A DNA stretch of 64,000 nt from Ciona intestinalis (lineage: Eukaryota > Chordata > Ascidiacea > Phlebobranchia > Cionidae): NCBI RefSeq assembly GCF_000224145.3, contig NW_004191383.1, positions 1 through 64,000 of the forward strand, given 5' to 3'. This document shows, piece by piece, positions 1-11,788 of this stretch. A model generated the notes under the pieces. That model worked only from the letters and a program-made list of their open reading frames with translations, searched no databases and had not been told where the DNA came from. A program made the position numbers and the translations under genes. Every line of letters starts with the position of its first letter. The first letter of the stretch is position 1.

Positions 1-257
1 TAGAAGACGCAAACTATCGTCTGAAAGGGAACCATAAAGTAGTCAGTAATAACTGAGATACTTCAACTGTAAACACCATCAATACCAAATGGGTTGTACA
101 TTTCTTATTTGGATGGCATTTTTTCTGCTATACTTTCTTTTGAAATGCTGCTACTATTATTGTATGAAAATACAAGACAGATAACACAAGTGTGCTCTTT
201 TAGGCAGTGTAATAGTGTAAAGTGTGCATATAAAACAAAAACAACATAAATGTGATT

Positions 258-3200
258 TCAAAGAACACTTTCTTTCATACCTCTGGTAATTAACATAAAG
301 TCTTCATGCTGGTTATTATTTAAACTCGGTAAAATATCATTTGTGGTGTCCTCGTTCACGAGTGCAGTATTTAACGATTCTTGTCTCTCTGCCAACGAAC
401 ATGGGGCTTCTGAAGGTTCTTCAGACGCTTGAAAGTTAACAGGTTTTTTCTTACTTCCGTTAACTGCCCCAAAATTGAAACGCACACCAGGTTTGCTGGA
501 CTTCGCAGTATTATTAATGTTTCCTACAATAAAACAAGTTACTTTTTGTTATTTTAAATTTAATGTTAAAAAAGTTGGATTTAGTGAAGGGTTGGTTATA
601 GTTTCTAGCTCAATAGCTCCAATCCATGGTCACTAATGAATTTTCCAAAATGTCAGCTATGCATAAAAATCACAAAGATATATGGTAACTCATAAACTGG
701 CACCAAATGTATGAAACCGAACACCCATGTTATAAACAACTGGTGTTGCCCGCCACGTAAGGGTAAATAATTTACATACATTTAGTTTTATGATCATTAC
801 CTAAACTTCCATTAGTTGGTTTTCCTATTGAAAGTGTTGCCTCAGTTGAAACTGTGCTTTGTCTAACATATACTGGGTCAACAGAATACCGAGCGGCATC
901 ACTTGCATCACTGCTGGTATCATAGTATCCACCACGCTTCTTTTTGCGGCAAATATCCCGTATTTTGTTGACAGTAGTGGAGTATATAATGGGGTTCATA
1001 GCACTGTTTATCGGCAGTAAGACGGTACCTGTTAAAACATAATAATGTGAATTCCATGATATACGTTTAACTTTTTTAGACGGCTTTTTAAAGATCTGAT
1101 AGTGCAGTATATTACCTGTAATTCCATGCACCACATCATGGACTTGAACCCCGGACATACGGAGTAGAAATATTATACAGATGGGAAGCCAACATGCCAT
1201 ATCAGTTGCCACTATAACAGATTGGTGTTAAAAATATAAGGTTTGACTTGCGGATAAACAACAGTTTCAGTTACAAACACGAAAATTTAGGGGTATTAAA
1301 AATCACCTATAAATTCCCAGGATGCTACCATTTGTTGAAAACTGTCCCTTTAATATTAATACATTTTCACTTATGCTAGACAATACGAACACATTTTGAT
1401 TTCCAGCATAATACATAGAAATAAATATAAATTTCTAATACATACAAAACACAACCCACCAAGCAACATTACTTTCTTTTGCATTTTCCTGTTATCTCTT
1501 CGCCACTGACGTGACCTCCTTCTAACACTCTTTCTTACATTTGGTCTGGAAGATGCTCTATATATCACAACGTAAGCCACTGCTATGTACACGAAGGCTA
1601 CAAAGTTAAGCACGATAATGGACGTCATGTATTCCCAACCAGTTTCACCCAAATTGGGGTAAAAGAAAGGCTGGCAAAGTGGGTATTTGTTGTAGTAACC
1701 TGAAATTGACATTTGCATTTAAAATGGTTGTACTAATACAGGTTACACTAGGGTGCCTATGGCGACATGAATGAATACAATGTATTTACTTTCATGTGAT
1801 GGAGTAATGACAGTCATTACACCACGAGTGTTCTGTATTATACACATTGTGCGCAAATGAGAGCAAATTAAACAAAAATGAGTGCAAATAAAAATCTAGA
1901 TCACAGCTATAGCTATAAATCTATATACCACTGACATATTAAGTTGTATGTTTTCAATATGTATTACATGGTTTTCGCTGTAAGGTTCTGTACCAACTAC
2001 AACTTTCTTTTAAATTTGACAACTATAACAGAAACAACAAGTGCAACAGAGTGGAAATGCTTGTTTTACGAGCGCTTACCAATAGGAACATTGTATGTTT
2101 TATTCCAATCTGGATGTATTGCTCGTATGTTAGACTTCTTGACATAAGATATCATTGATCGCCACTGTAAGTCTATAAAATGTGAAGTTTATATTTGCAT
2201 TCATGAACAAGCATTTTATAATCTGGGTAACTTAACTTCATAACTTATATACATATAGTATGACGGGGAAAGATGAAACACATTTTCATTCTATTTTCTT
2301 GTCACTTTTTGGTAGTAAACAAAGAACATTCGAAGAATTATAAAACCATATCCTCATGACTTCCATATCCCTTTTTTTTATTTCACAGGTTCATTTAGTT
2401 ATAAAAAGATATTTAATTGACAAAGTCCAAACTGTAACCCCAGAAAACCTAACATATTGTATATGTTATGTTATTTTACTCGCTTGTTTTTTATCAAAAA
2501 AAAAAAATTAAAATAAACAAAAGCAATTGACCTAAAAATAACCTTCATTATCTAAGGTTGAATTTTCGCCATTTTTGATCGTATCCAATCTAAGAACCAA
2601 TTCCCTTAGCGTAGTTTTGTTGACAAAATCAAAAGTAAGAAATGGCATCGGTAGCCAATACTCAGATATAAAGTAATCCATTAGGGAACGAAACTGAAAA
2701 AAGAAAGATTTTTGATGCTTCTTGAAATGAGATTTACTTTTACGATTCACATAATGAGTTAAAGTATCTAATATAACAATAGGGTGTAAATTATAATCAA
2801 AATATTCAAAAAGACATAACTCAATTTTTGTATGCACTATAAGTGTCTAAAGAGTCAGACACTTGTCTATACATTATATATACTATTGTGTAATAAGCAA
2901 TAATTTGAACCCTGCCAGCCTGACTGAAAAGTTGCACTATTTGCCGAATGATTAAAATATATCGATACTTTATTGTAAAGGTTTGTGGTCAATTTCTCCT
3001 AACTGGAGTGTGTTACTTTAAATATCTTACCCCACACGCATGAAAAACACTAAATCTAGTCACACCCAATGTAATACATGATGCCACACACTTACACAAT
3101 ATTTACAATCTTACCTGTGGTAGGAAAGACAACATGAAAGACAACATCCATGAGCACCCTGTTAAAAATGCTGCTCCACCCAAAAGCTTTGATTCTTCTA

Positions 3201-6200
3201 CTTGAAAAGGACGTAGTGTCCCATACAGCCTGTATGATGTCATTAGGACAAGTAAAAGAACAGACGTTTGTGACGAGAATTGAGCCATGATTCCCATGAT
3301 GGAACATAAGTGGCTGGTGCGCCAAGTTCTATCACTGCTGCAGTATCTATAAACATATGAATAAGTTATAGTAGGGTGGGGTAAAACGGAACATTTTAGC
3401 GCATAATTTCTAAATATCCTGTTCCTGACAATAATGTTACTGAATAAAGAATTTTTTATAAACAAATTTTTTTTTTAAACTTTAAAAAAATAAATGTATT
3501 TTAAAATTTTGTTCATAACACTATTTTTTCTAATCTTACCTATCTGACTTAACCGCTGTTGCAATTCCAAGCATAAGTAGATACAACCCCATCATAAAAT
3601 CAGCCACAGCCAAATTAAGAACAAATGTCCGGTTGCATTTAGCAAGACGTCCCAGTTTCTCAACCTGTCTGTCCCGCCACAACTCCCTGGATGTCCCAAT
3701 GATAACTATGGAGTTTCCACCAAGTGATATAACAGCCACGAGCCAGACTATGATTTGTAGAATTGGATTTCGAATCAAGTCATTACGGTATGTATACGTT
3801 AAGGTTTTGCCTTTGTGGAAATATTCTGGACATTCATCACTTTTGTCCTCACAGTTACTTCTTTGATCGAAAAGATAGGAAATATTGACAAAAGTGACAT
3901 CACTATCTGAAAATTAATGTAGGTATTCAATGAATAATTTTTTTTTGTGTGATGTGTGGCTGACAATTTAGACAACTCATTAGTAACCACTGGGTTAAAA
4001 CACTCTCCCTCAGGAGTCTTATTCAAGGACACATGCACTCCAACAGTAGCACCGATGGGCCTTGAACCTGTAACCTATTGGCTGGAGGCGTCTACACTGT
4101 AGTCTAGACGGTCGAAGCACAACAGTTTAAAACGTATTTAATATATAGTAGGTTGGGGGAAGATGGGATACTTTCAACACAAAATATTCAAATATACTGA
4201 TCATGTTTTAAACAATTAACAACGGTCCATGGAAGTCGTAAGAATATACTTTTATAATTCTTTGAATGTTTTTTGTTTACTACTAAATGGGACGAGTAAA
4301 TAGAGTTGAAAAGTGTCCCGTCTTCCCCCACCCTACTATATAGTAGGGTGAGGTAAGATGGGACATGTTTTTTCATTCACTTATCCTGTCCCATTTAGTA
4401 CTAAACAAAGAATATTCACAGAACTATATAACCATGTTCTCGCCACTCTTAACATAGCGTTTTTAATTGTTTAAAACTTGATAATGAATTAGATTTAGGT
4501 GCTAACAGTATCTGTATTAGCCAACAATACCATATGCCCGCAATTCTAGGAGAATCTTTACTTACTCCAACAGTAATAGTGGCTTGAAGTAGAGCAGTTT
4601 GTCTCATCTGCATTGCTCAGTGGGCAATCTATCACATTATTGCATACAAGGCTAGGATCCAAAGCGTGTCCGATGCTACTGTTTTGAAACCTTGAATTTG
4701 TATCCTCAGTACACTGGAAGCGTCCATTTTTGATCACACCACAGTATTCTGGTGGATCCCAACAGCCAGCGTCACATTCGTCGCTGAAATCTTCGCATGT
4801 AGCTTCACCGTCACATGAAGTCGCTGTCGCGTTGCTACCTTTAAAAATAAATACCTCAGAAACGCTACAAGGCATTGTAAGAAAGTAATTGTGATTATTG
4901 TATGTTTTACCCGTCTTTTAACTTGACAGTAAGCATAATACACATTTTACGACCGTAGCGTGTTTTAGTAACGCCTAGTAAATCGACCAAGGCTGTTCAA
5001 ATACACAATCTGTACCTGGAGTATAAAAGCCACACTCCACAGTAAGCGTAAATACACAATACACTGGGTATAAGAAAACACATTATAACTCGACAATGAG
5101 CACAGGTGCATAAGTGTTCATTAACAGCAATCAGTCAACTATCACCCCTTTATATTCTTACTTATAGCGCGCTGGTATGTAGGCATGCGGTATGCAGCTT
5201 AACGAACCAGATATAACGCGTGGTCTTGCGTGATTCATTGCAAGTTAAAATACGATTAATCAATGTCACGGTTTAAGTGTGCAAGGGTTTGGTCTTACTG
5301 CGGCAACAGATTAAAAGGCTATCCCCTAATCCCCTTTAAGCCAAAATCGTAGCTTTCGTCGTTCGTCACTACCGAGCCAAATGTATATAGTGCACGACCA
5401 ACGGAGAAAGTCGTACTTAGGCGTTTAATTTTTAGATTTTAGAACATTGAAATTTACGCTTATTAAATGACATGGTTTAAGAGCTTTAGTAGCCTATAGT
5501 AGGGTGCGGGAAAATGGGACACCTGTTCATTCTATTTCCTCATCCCATTCAAAGTATTATAAAACCGTATTTTCATGACTCCTATAGACCGTCTTTAATT
5601 GCTTGAAATAAGATCAGGATATTTGGACATTATGTGCTAAATGTGTCCCATCTTTTCCCAATTTACTACAATAACAATTTTAACGGTTCTATTTACGTAA
5701 CGGGATAATACGGAACCTGTGGAACACGAATTGTTTTACTTTAGTTTGTAGGTGTGTGTTTGCCTACTTTATGTTTATATTTAGATTCATAACAAGGATG
5801 TCCGCTTTATTTCGTTGAAATATAAAGTAACAGTGATAGTGCCTCAGTCTGCTGGTACTAACTATAGATCCAGGCGTTGGAAATAGAATTTTAGTGTCGA
5901 CAGTTCGAAGTATTATAATAGAACTTTTGATGTAAGAGGTTCCATTTTCTTCTGTTCGTGGGTTTAAAATGGATGTTATGTTAATACATGAATCGAGCAC
6001 TGAACCTATTCTACTCTATATGGGTTAAGTTCTACGTCAAATAAACGGTTAAAATCGTGATTAATCGAAGTCTTTAGTTTACTTCTGCTAACACCCTTGT
6101 TCGAGTACTTACGTTTTTAAAAATTAGGTTTCTAAAAATTAACAATTTAACGAAAACAAGCATAGCTCGCTGGTATAAATAATTGTAATCTGTTTGCAGT

Positions 6201-9200
6201 CTTCAAAACACGGACGTTTTGTTCGATATACTTCATATTATATGAATGTTTCAGTAAGGTTAACTGACAACACGGATGTTCTGATTCATACAACCCGTTT
6301 CAACTTACGAGTAACCACATTTGTACCTTTATACGTGATTGTGTTTTTTTTTTGTATAGCTGACAATCTAGACAACTTATCAGTGACCACTGGGTTGGAG
6401 CAATAAACGTTAAAGTCCCTTGCCCAAGGCACACACGTTTTATTGGGGCTGAAGTCAGGCGCCTAATTACTAATTCAAAACGGCGCCGGTTATTATCATT
6501 TTACCTATTTCACTTTTTAAATTTACCTTTGCAAATAAATTCCTTTTCGCAGTACTCTTCATCGTCCCCTAACGGACAATTTTTCTCCCATCACATACAA
6601 GCTCGCCCTGAATGCAAACAGCAGGCTCGCTAGTATTCGCCCTACAAGTCACTTGTCCTGTTCGGCAGCCGGTTGTCGAGTTCGCCGACAAATTAGTCGA
6701 AAACACCGGGATATCAGAAGGGTGTCTTATCGTCAGCTGCTCACAGATTGGATTTCTGGTTTGTGGTCTGTTTTCGTGGTTTGAGAGACAGAGGCACTCG
6801 TCCGACAAATCCAAACAGTCGATGATTCCATCACACACCTAAGGAGAAGGACACGATGACGTAAAATGGCGCGTATCAGGTCGGGAAAAATATTTTCCTT
6901 CCCGAAAAAACAGTGCAAATAAACGTAATGGGTTGCGGGGAATGGAGGGTATCGTGTATCAAAGTATTCGCCCTTAAGGAACTTTCTTTCGTTAAAAAGT
7001 TAAAACAAACATATTGATCACACTTAGGAAAATCTCCCAACTAATACGTGATATAGGATACGGTTTCTGTATTACGCGGTAATTTTATACTGCTCTGACG
7101 TCAGGCATTAACGGTGGTGTGCCCAAGTTTTAAAATTTCATATTTTTTTATAGACTTATATGAAACACTATTTCGCCTAGCTGGTAAGTGCGGTGAATTT
7201 ATTTATCCTCGCGTGGCGGGCAACGACAGTCTAATGACACACACGCCCACAAGGGTAGCCACTTTGAGCTTCGAACCCTTGACTCTGTGCTTGCGATAAA
7301 GTGGCCTTTCAGAACATATATTTCAGTTGGCCATGGTGACAGACGCGTTAAACACTTTGCAACAGTGCCGGACGATATATGGCATCGCTGACGTAATAAA
7401 ATACAATATGACGTCACCTGTGTTCGAGAAATATATTCCAAACTTCTAACACACTGGAAGCATCTTCTAAAATCTACGTCACCGTTTTTATGGAAACAGA
7501 GATCTGATTGGTCGTCACAGTCAGCAACGTCATCATGTAGAATACTCTGCGGGATGACGCAACGCCTGTGGAAATTTATTTGATTAAAATTTGATGAAAT
7601 TTAGGTTGTTCGGTTTGGTGGTAATTCCAGACGACAATTAACGACAATTTTAAATCTCGGGATCGATTAAGTAACCACCAATTCGAGATGGAGATTTAAA
7701 ACACATGTTGGATCAATACTTAGATAACGCAGGCCCTTGTTGCAGTTTGTATGTATTTCGAATTAGAAATAAATACAACAATTATCATACAAACTGGCGT
7801 ATCATATTTCTATATCCTACAATCAACATTAAAATATAAACAAAATTCTGCGATATATAAGCGCAGTTTTAGTATGATAAAACCACAATTTGCCAAATAT
7901 TCCACAGCCGCTCAGCAGTTATCTCTATATTAATGTCATATTTATTTTGGGCGCTTAGTGTGTAAATAACCGTCCTAATCACGCAACAGCAAACAGTTCT
8001 GTTTTATCTGCACACTCAGTTTTTACGGATAGTTGCTGACCACCCACTATGGTAATAGGTTGACATCAATCTTGCAAAAGCATCACCCGTATATAAAGCT
8101 ATGCTGCTCAATTTACGCTTGTGATAAAGTTTTAAGAGCCAAAAATGCGTTGTTAAAATTCGACCATGACGACTTTAAAGGTGATTTTTACTGTACCGTA
8201 TTATAACTGATACTGAGTAGCGTTTTTTTATTATAATTATATACACTGTGGGGTAAAATGGAAAACCGTTGGCATCAAAATCTTATATTTCTCGATCGTC
8301 GTGTTTTGATCAAATAACAATCATTTTTCTTAAATTTGCTAATAGCCGTTGGTTACTACCAAATGGGACGAAAAAGGTGAATAAAAGCACGCCCCATTTT
8401 AACCCACTCTACTATAAATAAAAAAATAACTTTAAAAACGTAAAGTAACAAGCTTTGGGTAATATTTTGTATTAAGTATTTTACCTTTGATTGCCGTTGA
8501 CTTTGCATTTAAAACCTCGCCCAAAATATATTTCGTCATCGTTGCAATCGATGCTTCCATCGCATAGTGACGTCACAGGCATGGACATTCCATTCGAACA
8601 TTCCAGAGTTCGGTTTGTCACGTGACCAGCAACAATAAACGCAAACAATGAGTATAATATGACGTAAACTGCGTAAAAAAGTAAACAAGGTTTAAAGAGA
8701 AAGACAAGTTTACACTGTATTTGTGATATGAATCTCAATTAGATGAGCAAATGAATGAATGTAACTTATTATTTATCCTCGCATGGCGGGGCAGTGGCGA
8801 TCGTTATAACACGGATGTTCTGTTTCATAAACCTCATGCCCCCTTGCACGTATACACGCGTATGTAACATTGTAGTTAGGTTTTTTAAACTGGTATATAA
8901 ATAATACAATTATACAGTCGTAAAAGGTTCTTATCCTTTCATAAAAATGTGAAGTACTTTGAACAAATAAACTTGTTTACGGTCAATTAAACATTAATTA
9001 GACCACTGCCACACAATTGTGCGTGTATTGTATGTTGGATGTTCTTTTCTATGACTTTTTTACCAGTGTTATGTAAATACCTTACCTATATGGTGTTACA
9101 CGTTTATCTATATATCGTTATGTAAATACATTTAATCTATGTAGTTCAATACATTATATTCATATAGCGTGCTATAAAGATTGTCGACGTTTCATTAATT

Positions 9201-9930
9201 TCGGTTTTACCTTAATTGAAGAGATAAAAATTAATGTTGCTGAAGTTTTTGAGCCTTATATACTCACGTACGCTACAGTGCTACAGTATATTTTCACACT
9301 TGTTTAAACATTACGAAAATTTACAGTGCAGATCATGAAACTTTAATTTTTAACTCAATTTAAACTTATCTTGGTAAACACACATATAGTAGGGTGGGGG
9401 AAGAGTGGGCACCTTTTTATTTTATTTTCTCGTGTCATTTGGTAGTAAACAAAGAACGTTTAAAGTATTATAAAACCGTATCTTTACGACTCCCATTTAC
9501 CGTTGTTAATTGTTTAAAACACGATCAAGATATTTGAATATTATGTTCTAAAATTGTCCCGTCTTCCCCCATCCTACTCTATAGTAAACAAAAATTCCGT
9601 GCATGTAGAACCCTAACTACCATAAGATTAGAACCATTGTTATAATTGAGTAAGGTTGTTTTCACCTTTTAAAAACGAAAGCACGTGAGACTCGAGACAA
9701 ATATTATGATCACGCGTTTTTTTTAGATTCGTTCGTTGACTCATATGAGGTAAACAAGTTTAATTTGTATGTTTATGCGCTTAAAAATACAAACTTGATT
9801 TATTTAACACCTCTCTAACAAATTGTGATAAAAACGCCACAATGTATTAATAAATCACAAACTATAACAAAATCTACTTACCGAAAAAGTATTGAATGCA
9901 GTGATGTAACTTCCTTTTCATGCGGCTCAT
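258..9930 (-). CDS. LDLa-repeat rhodopsin-like G protein-coupled receptor (12 exons)
   Basis: Plasma-membrane receptor of about 849 residues; ligand unknown. Exons in transcript order: 9882-9930, 8485-8668, 7418-7565, 6527-6838, 4566-4838, 3540-3906, 3115-3346, 2543-2693, 1460-1699, 1116-1211, 801-1028, 258-523. All junctions are GT-AG and phases agree, apart from one missing base in exon 4. The start was chosen at the ATG at 9930 because exons 1 and 2 together make a signal peptide: a basic start (MSRMKRK), then a long hydrophobic stretch. LDLa modules follow, then seven helices with LAVAD in TM2 and NPIIY in TM7. The family is the LGR/RXFP/GRL101 type, judged from TM2-TM3, but no leucine-rich repeats lie between ectodomain and TM1. 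The last exon either ends at the stop at 258 or splices on at a GTATGA just before it. Confidence 0.85.
601..783 (+). repeat. SINE, 5' truncated
   Basis: Starts inside the element (GCTCCAATCC..GGTCACTAATG) and runs to the usual 3' part (GTATGAAACCGAACACCC, GTAAATAATTTACAT). It lies in the intron before the last receptor exon. Confidence 0.7.
2254..2372. mobile_element. Truncated palindromic MITE (TATAGTAGGG family)
   Basis: One half of the family described at 4144-4340: terminus TATAGTATGACGGGGAAAGATG, then the GTAGTAAACAAAGAAC core; the far terminus is missing. Intron of the receptor. Confidence 0.6.
3366..3445. mobile_element. MITE fragment (TATAGTAGGG family)
   Basis: Terminus TATAGTAGGGTGGGGTAAAA followed by the ATAATTTCTAAATATCCTG segment; truncated. 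Intron between receptor exons 6 and 7. Confidence 0.6.
3938..4122 (-). repeat. SINE, antisense, head portion
   Basis: Reverse complement of the window's common SINE: GGCTGACAATTTAGACAAC, TAGTAACCACTGGGTT, then CTTGAACCTGTAACC and a degenerate tRNA-like head. Intron of the receptor. Confidence 0.7.
4144..4340. mobile_element. Full-length palindromic MITE (TATAGTAGGG family)
   Basis: About 197 bp with inverted ends TATAGTAGGTTGGGGGAAGA and the complement of the same motif at the right end (CCCCACCCTACTATA). The inside has conserved blocks (GTTTTAAACAATTAACAACG, GTTTACTACTAAATGGGACG). No coding capacity, so it would need a transposase in trans. Several copies occur in this window. Confidence 0.8.
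4337..4485. mobile_element. Second MITE copy abutting the first
   Basis: Begins TATAGTAGGGTGAGGTAAGA at the right end of the 4144-4340 copy and shares its four terminal bases. It runs through TACTAAACAAAGAATATTC and AATTGTTTAAAACTTGAT, then stops without its far terminus. The two copies share a terminus. Confidence 0.7.
5495..5670. mobile_element. MITE (TATAGTAGGG family)
   Basis: Left end TATAGTAGGGTGCGGGAAAA, right end TCCCATCTTTTCCCAATTTACTA; slightly shortened inside. Receptor intron between exons 4 and 5. Confidence 0.75.
6268..6480 (-). repeat. SINE, antisense
   Basis: Shows TGTTCTGATTCATACAACCCG, GTATAGCTGACAATCTAGAC, CAGTGACCACTGGGTTGGAGC and TGCCCAAGGCACACACG, in the order of the SINE read backwards. 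Receptor intron. Confidence 0.7.
6589..6602 (-). other. Apparent one-base deletion in receptor exon 4
   Basis: Reading the LDLa unit, the frame runs through VCDGRK and then meets a stop (TAG) a few codons on. Moving by one base restores CPLGDDEEYC and FICK up to a good donor, and restores the phase needed by exon 5. The lesion lies in an A run (AGAAAAATTG), where six A rather than five would keep the frame. A base-call error is the simplest reading; a real null allele is the alternative. Confidence 0.7.
7190..7305 (-). repeat. Internally deleted SINE, antisense
   Basis: Tail (TTTATTTATCCTCGCGTGGCGGG) joined directly to the head side (ACACACGCCCACAAGGGTAG, CTTCGAACCCTTGAC); the middle 120 bp or so is missing. 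Confidence 0.6.
8241..8415. mobile_element. Diverged MITE (TATAGTAGGG family)
   Basis: Ends ATACACTGTGGGGTAAAATGG and AACCCACTCTACTATA with the GGTTACTACCAAATGGGACG core; the most diverged copy here. Receptor intron 2. Confidence 0.6.
8750..8870 (-). repeat. SINE tail portion, antisense
   Basis: GAATGTAACTTATTATTTATCC, CGCATGGCGGGGCAGTGG and TAACACGGATGTTCTGTTTC match the tail half of the common SINE. Intron 1 of the receptor. Confidence 0.65.
9385..9583. mobile_element. Full-length MITE (TATAGTAGGG family)
   Basis: Both ends present: TATAGTAGGGTGGGGGAAGA at left, GTCTTCCCCCATCCTACTCT at right. Receptor intron 1. Confidence 0.8.
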
Positions 9931-11587
9931 ACTCGCAGTTAGCTTCGGAATTTCCAACTAGTAGCTTCGTATATCGTGTCAACTACCGGTGATCACTTAT
10001 AAACCTTAAACGGTTCGTCGCTCTTCAAATATTGACAGTATTCATAACTCGAGTAATGTTAAAAACGCCAGTGGTCGCTCCAATGCAAGCATATAGGTTT
10101 TATGTCCAGTTTAAATAAGCGTTCACTGCCCTGGCGCCAATGTAACGTTTACTGAAATAGCCTACCGTTACTAATATACACAAACGAAGTAAGTAACAAT
10201 AAGAAATCTGCATGAAAAGTCATTTGGACAACCCCATGAAATACCAAACAGTATTGAGTATAGACTATGGACATCTGTTTTTAAAACTAGTTTTATGCTA
10301 ATGTTATATAAATACCATTGAATACGATTTAAAATACTATAGATTCTATTCGCTATAATGGTTACAGACGCTATGATCGGCAATATACACGGAAATAAAA
10401 CCGAATCAACCAAAACACTTTTTTAAAAAGCACAAAATTCCTATTAAAATATCATTCTAAATCAAATCACACCTTTTGAAATCTTGCAGTAAATCTAAGC
10501 GTGAATAAGCTATGAACACAACTTGAATACACAACCTCAAACGTTGTTGCGGTTTCGTAACGTCAATAAGCAGGTCGACATGCTTCAACTCGTTGTTGGC
10601 TACGTCACTTTCAAAACATTGCGGTGAAACATCTCTAGCCTGCACGTGTTTTCTATACGTTACTGTATGTTGCGGTAAGTACGACTTGTACGCCTGCATT
10701 TGTATCACAGATTATCTAAATATACGGAGAACTATATAGCAACTACTTTACACCCTCGCAGTTGATGTTACTCGGCAAACAGTACAACAAGAAATACTTC
10801 AAACTGATAATTACTCGCAGGTAAAACGTACAGCGGCGCTTCTCTCGCATATTAGATCGCCTTCACTCATCTGGTGCTTGGGTTTGGACTTGTTTACTGC
10901 TCTAAGCGAGGAAAGAGCTGCTGCAACACGGAAATTCTTTCACTGTGTCATTGCTTCCGGAGTACTTGGTAATGTTTTAACTGTTGTTATACCCTATGTG
11001 TAACCCTGTGCTTTTTAACGAACTGTCAAGATGCTACACGAAGCAGACTAATCGAGACTAGACCAGTCAGACTATAACGCATTGCACAGAACACGAGCGA
11101 CTGAAACCGCGTCTCACATGCTTTCCGGGAATAGAGAAACCAATACACACAGTTTCTTGCGCAACAGTAGCCTATTCCTTGCATTTTCATTCATACTCGA
11201 AAGTATCCCAAGGTATATTACGCATCGTATATTTTAGTCCTGAAACCTCAAGTACTATGTGTGGTTGCCAACTGTCTTTTAGCGCGTGGAACGTTTTATT
11301 AATGTAACACCTATCAAAACCCATTAGCAAACTTGATGAATTACTAGCATTACATTATCCATGCTTTTCTGAATATGCTTCAGTAAGGGTTATGAACAGT
11401 TCATACTAATGTCGTTCATTTTGATTTGCAGCGTGACTATACGGTATATTTGGTGGTATTTATACCAAATTCCAGTTGCAGTTTGCTGTGGGTTAAGATG
11501 AAATAAATCTTAGCACCCAAATCTCATATTTACTAACCGCGTTTTGACCAATCAGCTACATTTTTTTCGGTCGTAAGACTACGCTTT

Positions 11588-11788
11588 TATACAGTAGGGT
11601 GGGGAAAGATGGGACACCTATTAACTCTATTTTCTCGCCCCATTTAGTAGCAAACAAAGAACCTTCAAAGAAATGTAAAACTATATGCCCACGCCTCCGA
11701 TCGGTCGTTGTTAATTGTTTAAAACACGATCAGGATATTCGGACAATATGTGCTAAAGGTGTTCCATCTTCCTCCACCCCACTCTATA
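11588..11788. mobile_element. Full-length MITE (TATAGTAGGG family)
   Basis: Left end TATACAGTAGGGTGGGGAAA, right end TCTTCCTCCACCCCACTCTATA, with GTAGCAAACAAAGAACCTTC inside. Confidence 0.8.

Larger units (their letters stand above)
801..3906 (-). other. Receptor seven-transmembrane domain
   Basis: TM1 (GGNSIVIIG) and TM2 (LNLAVADFMMGLYLL) are in exon 6. TM3 and TM4 are in exon 7 (3115-3346). The second extracellular loop fills exon 8 (2543-2693). TM5 and the start of TM6 are in exon 9 (1460-1699), the rest of TM6 (CWLPICIIFLL) in exon 10 (1116-1211), and TM7 with NPIIY in exon 11 (801-1028). The third intracellular loop is very basic (RRRSRQWRRDNRK). At the end of TM3 the usual E/DR[Y/W] is replaced by SYR (TSYRLYGTLRPF). 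The tail is serine/threonine rich. TM2-TM3 most resemble LGR/RXFP-type receptors. Confidence 0.85.
3540..9930 (-). other. Receptor ectodomain: signal peptide and degenerate LDLa modules
   Basis: Five or six cysteine-rich LDLa-like units can be seen. Exon 2 (8485-8668) has CDGSIDCNDDE. Exon 3 (7418-7565) has CVIPQ..DDVADCDDQSD. The exon 3/4 join gives VCDGIIDCLDLSDEC. Exon 4 (6527-6838) ends with VCDG and CPLGDDEEYC. Exon 5 (4566-4838) has CDGEATCEDFSDEC and VCNNVIDCPLSNADETNC. The start of exon 6 has NCEDKSDECP. The acidic calcium-binding ends (D..SDE) are kept in most units, while spacing of the first cysteines is irregular, so some modules may not fold as standard LDLa. Several N-glycosylation sequons (NRT, NST, NAT) support an extracellular location. 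Confidence 0.8.

Noticed and set aside
6612..6842. Plus-strand frame of 76 codons in the receptor region
   Set aside because: Antisense of the LDLa exon at 6527-6838.
10171..10708. Minus-strand frames of about 80 codons upstream of the receptor
   Set aside because: No recognisable motif, no splice context linking them to the receptor, ordinary chance length for AT-rich DNA.
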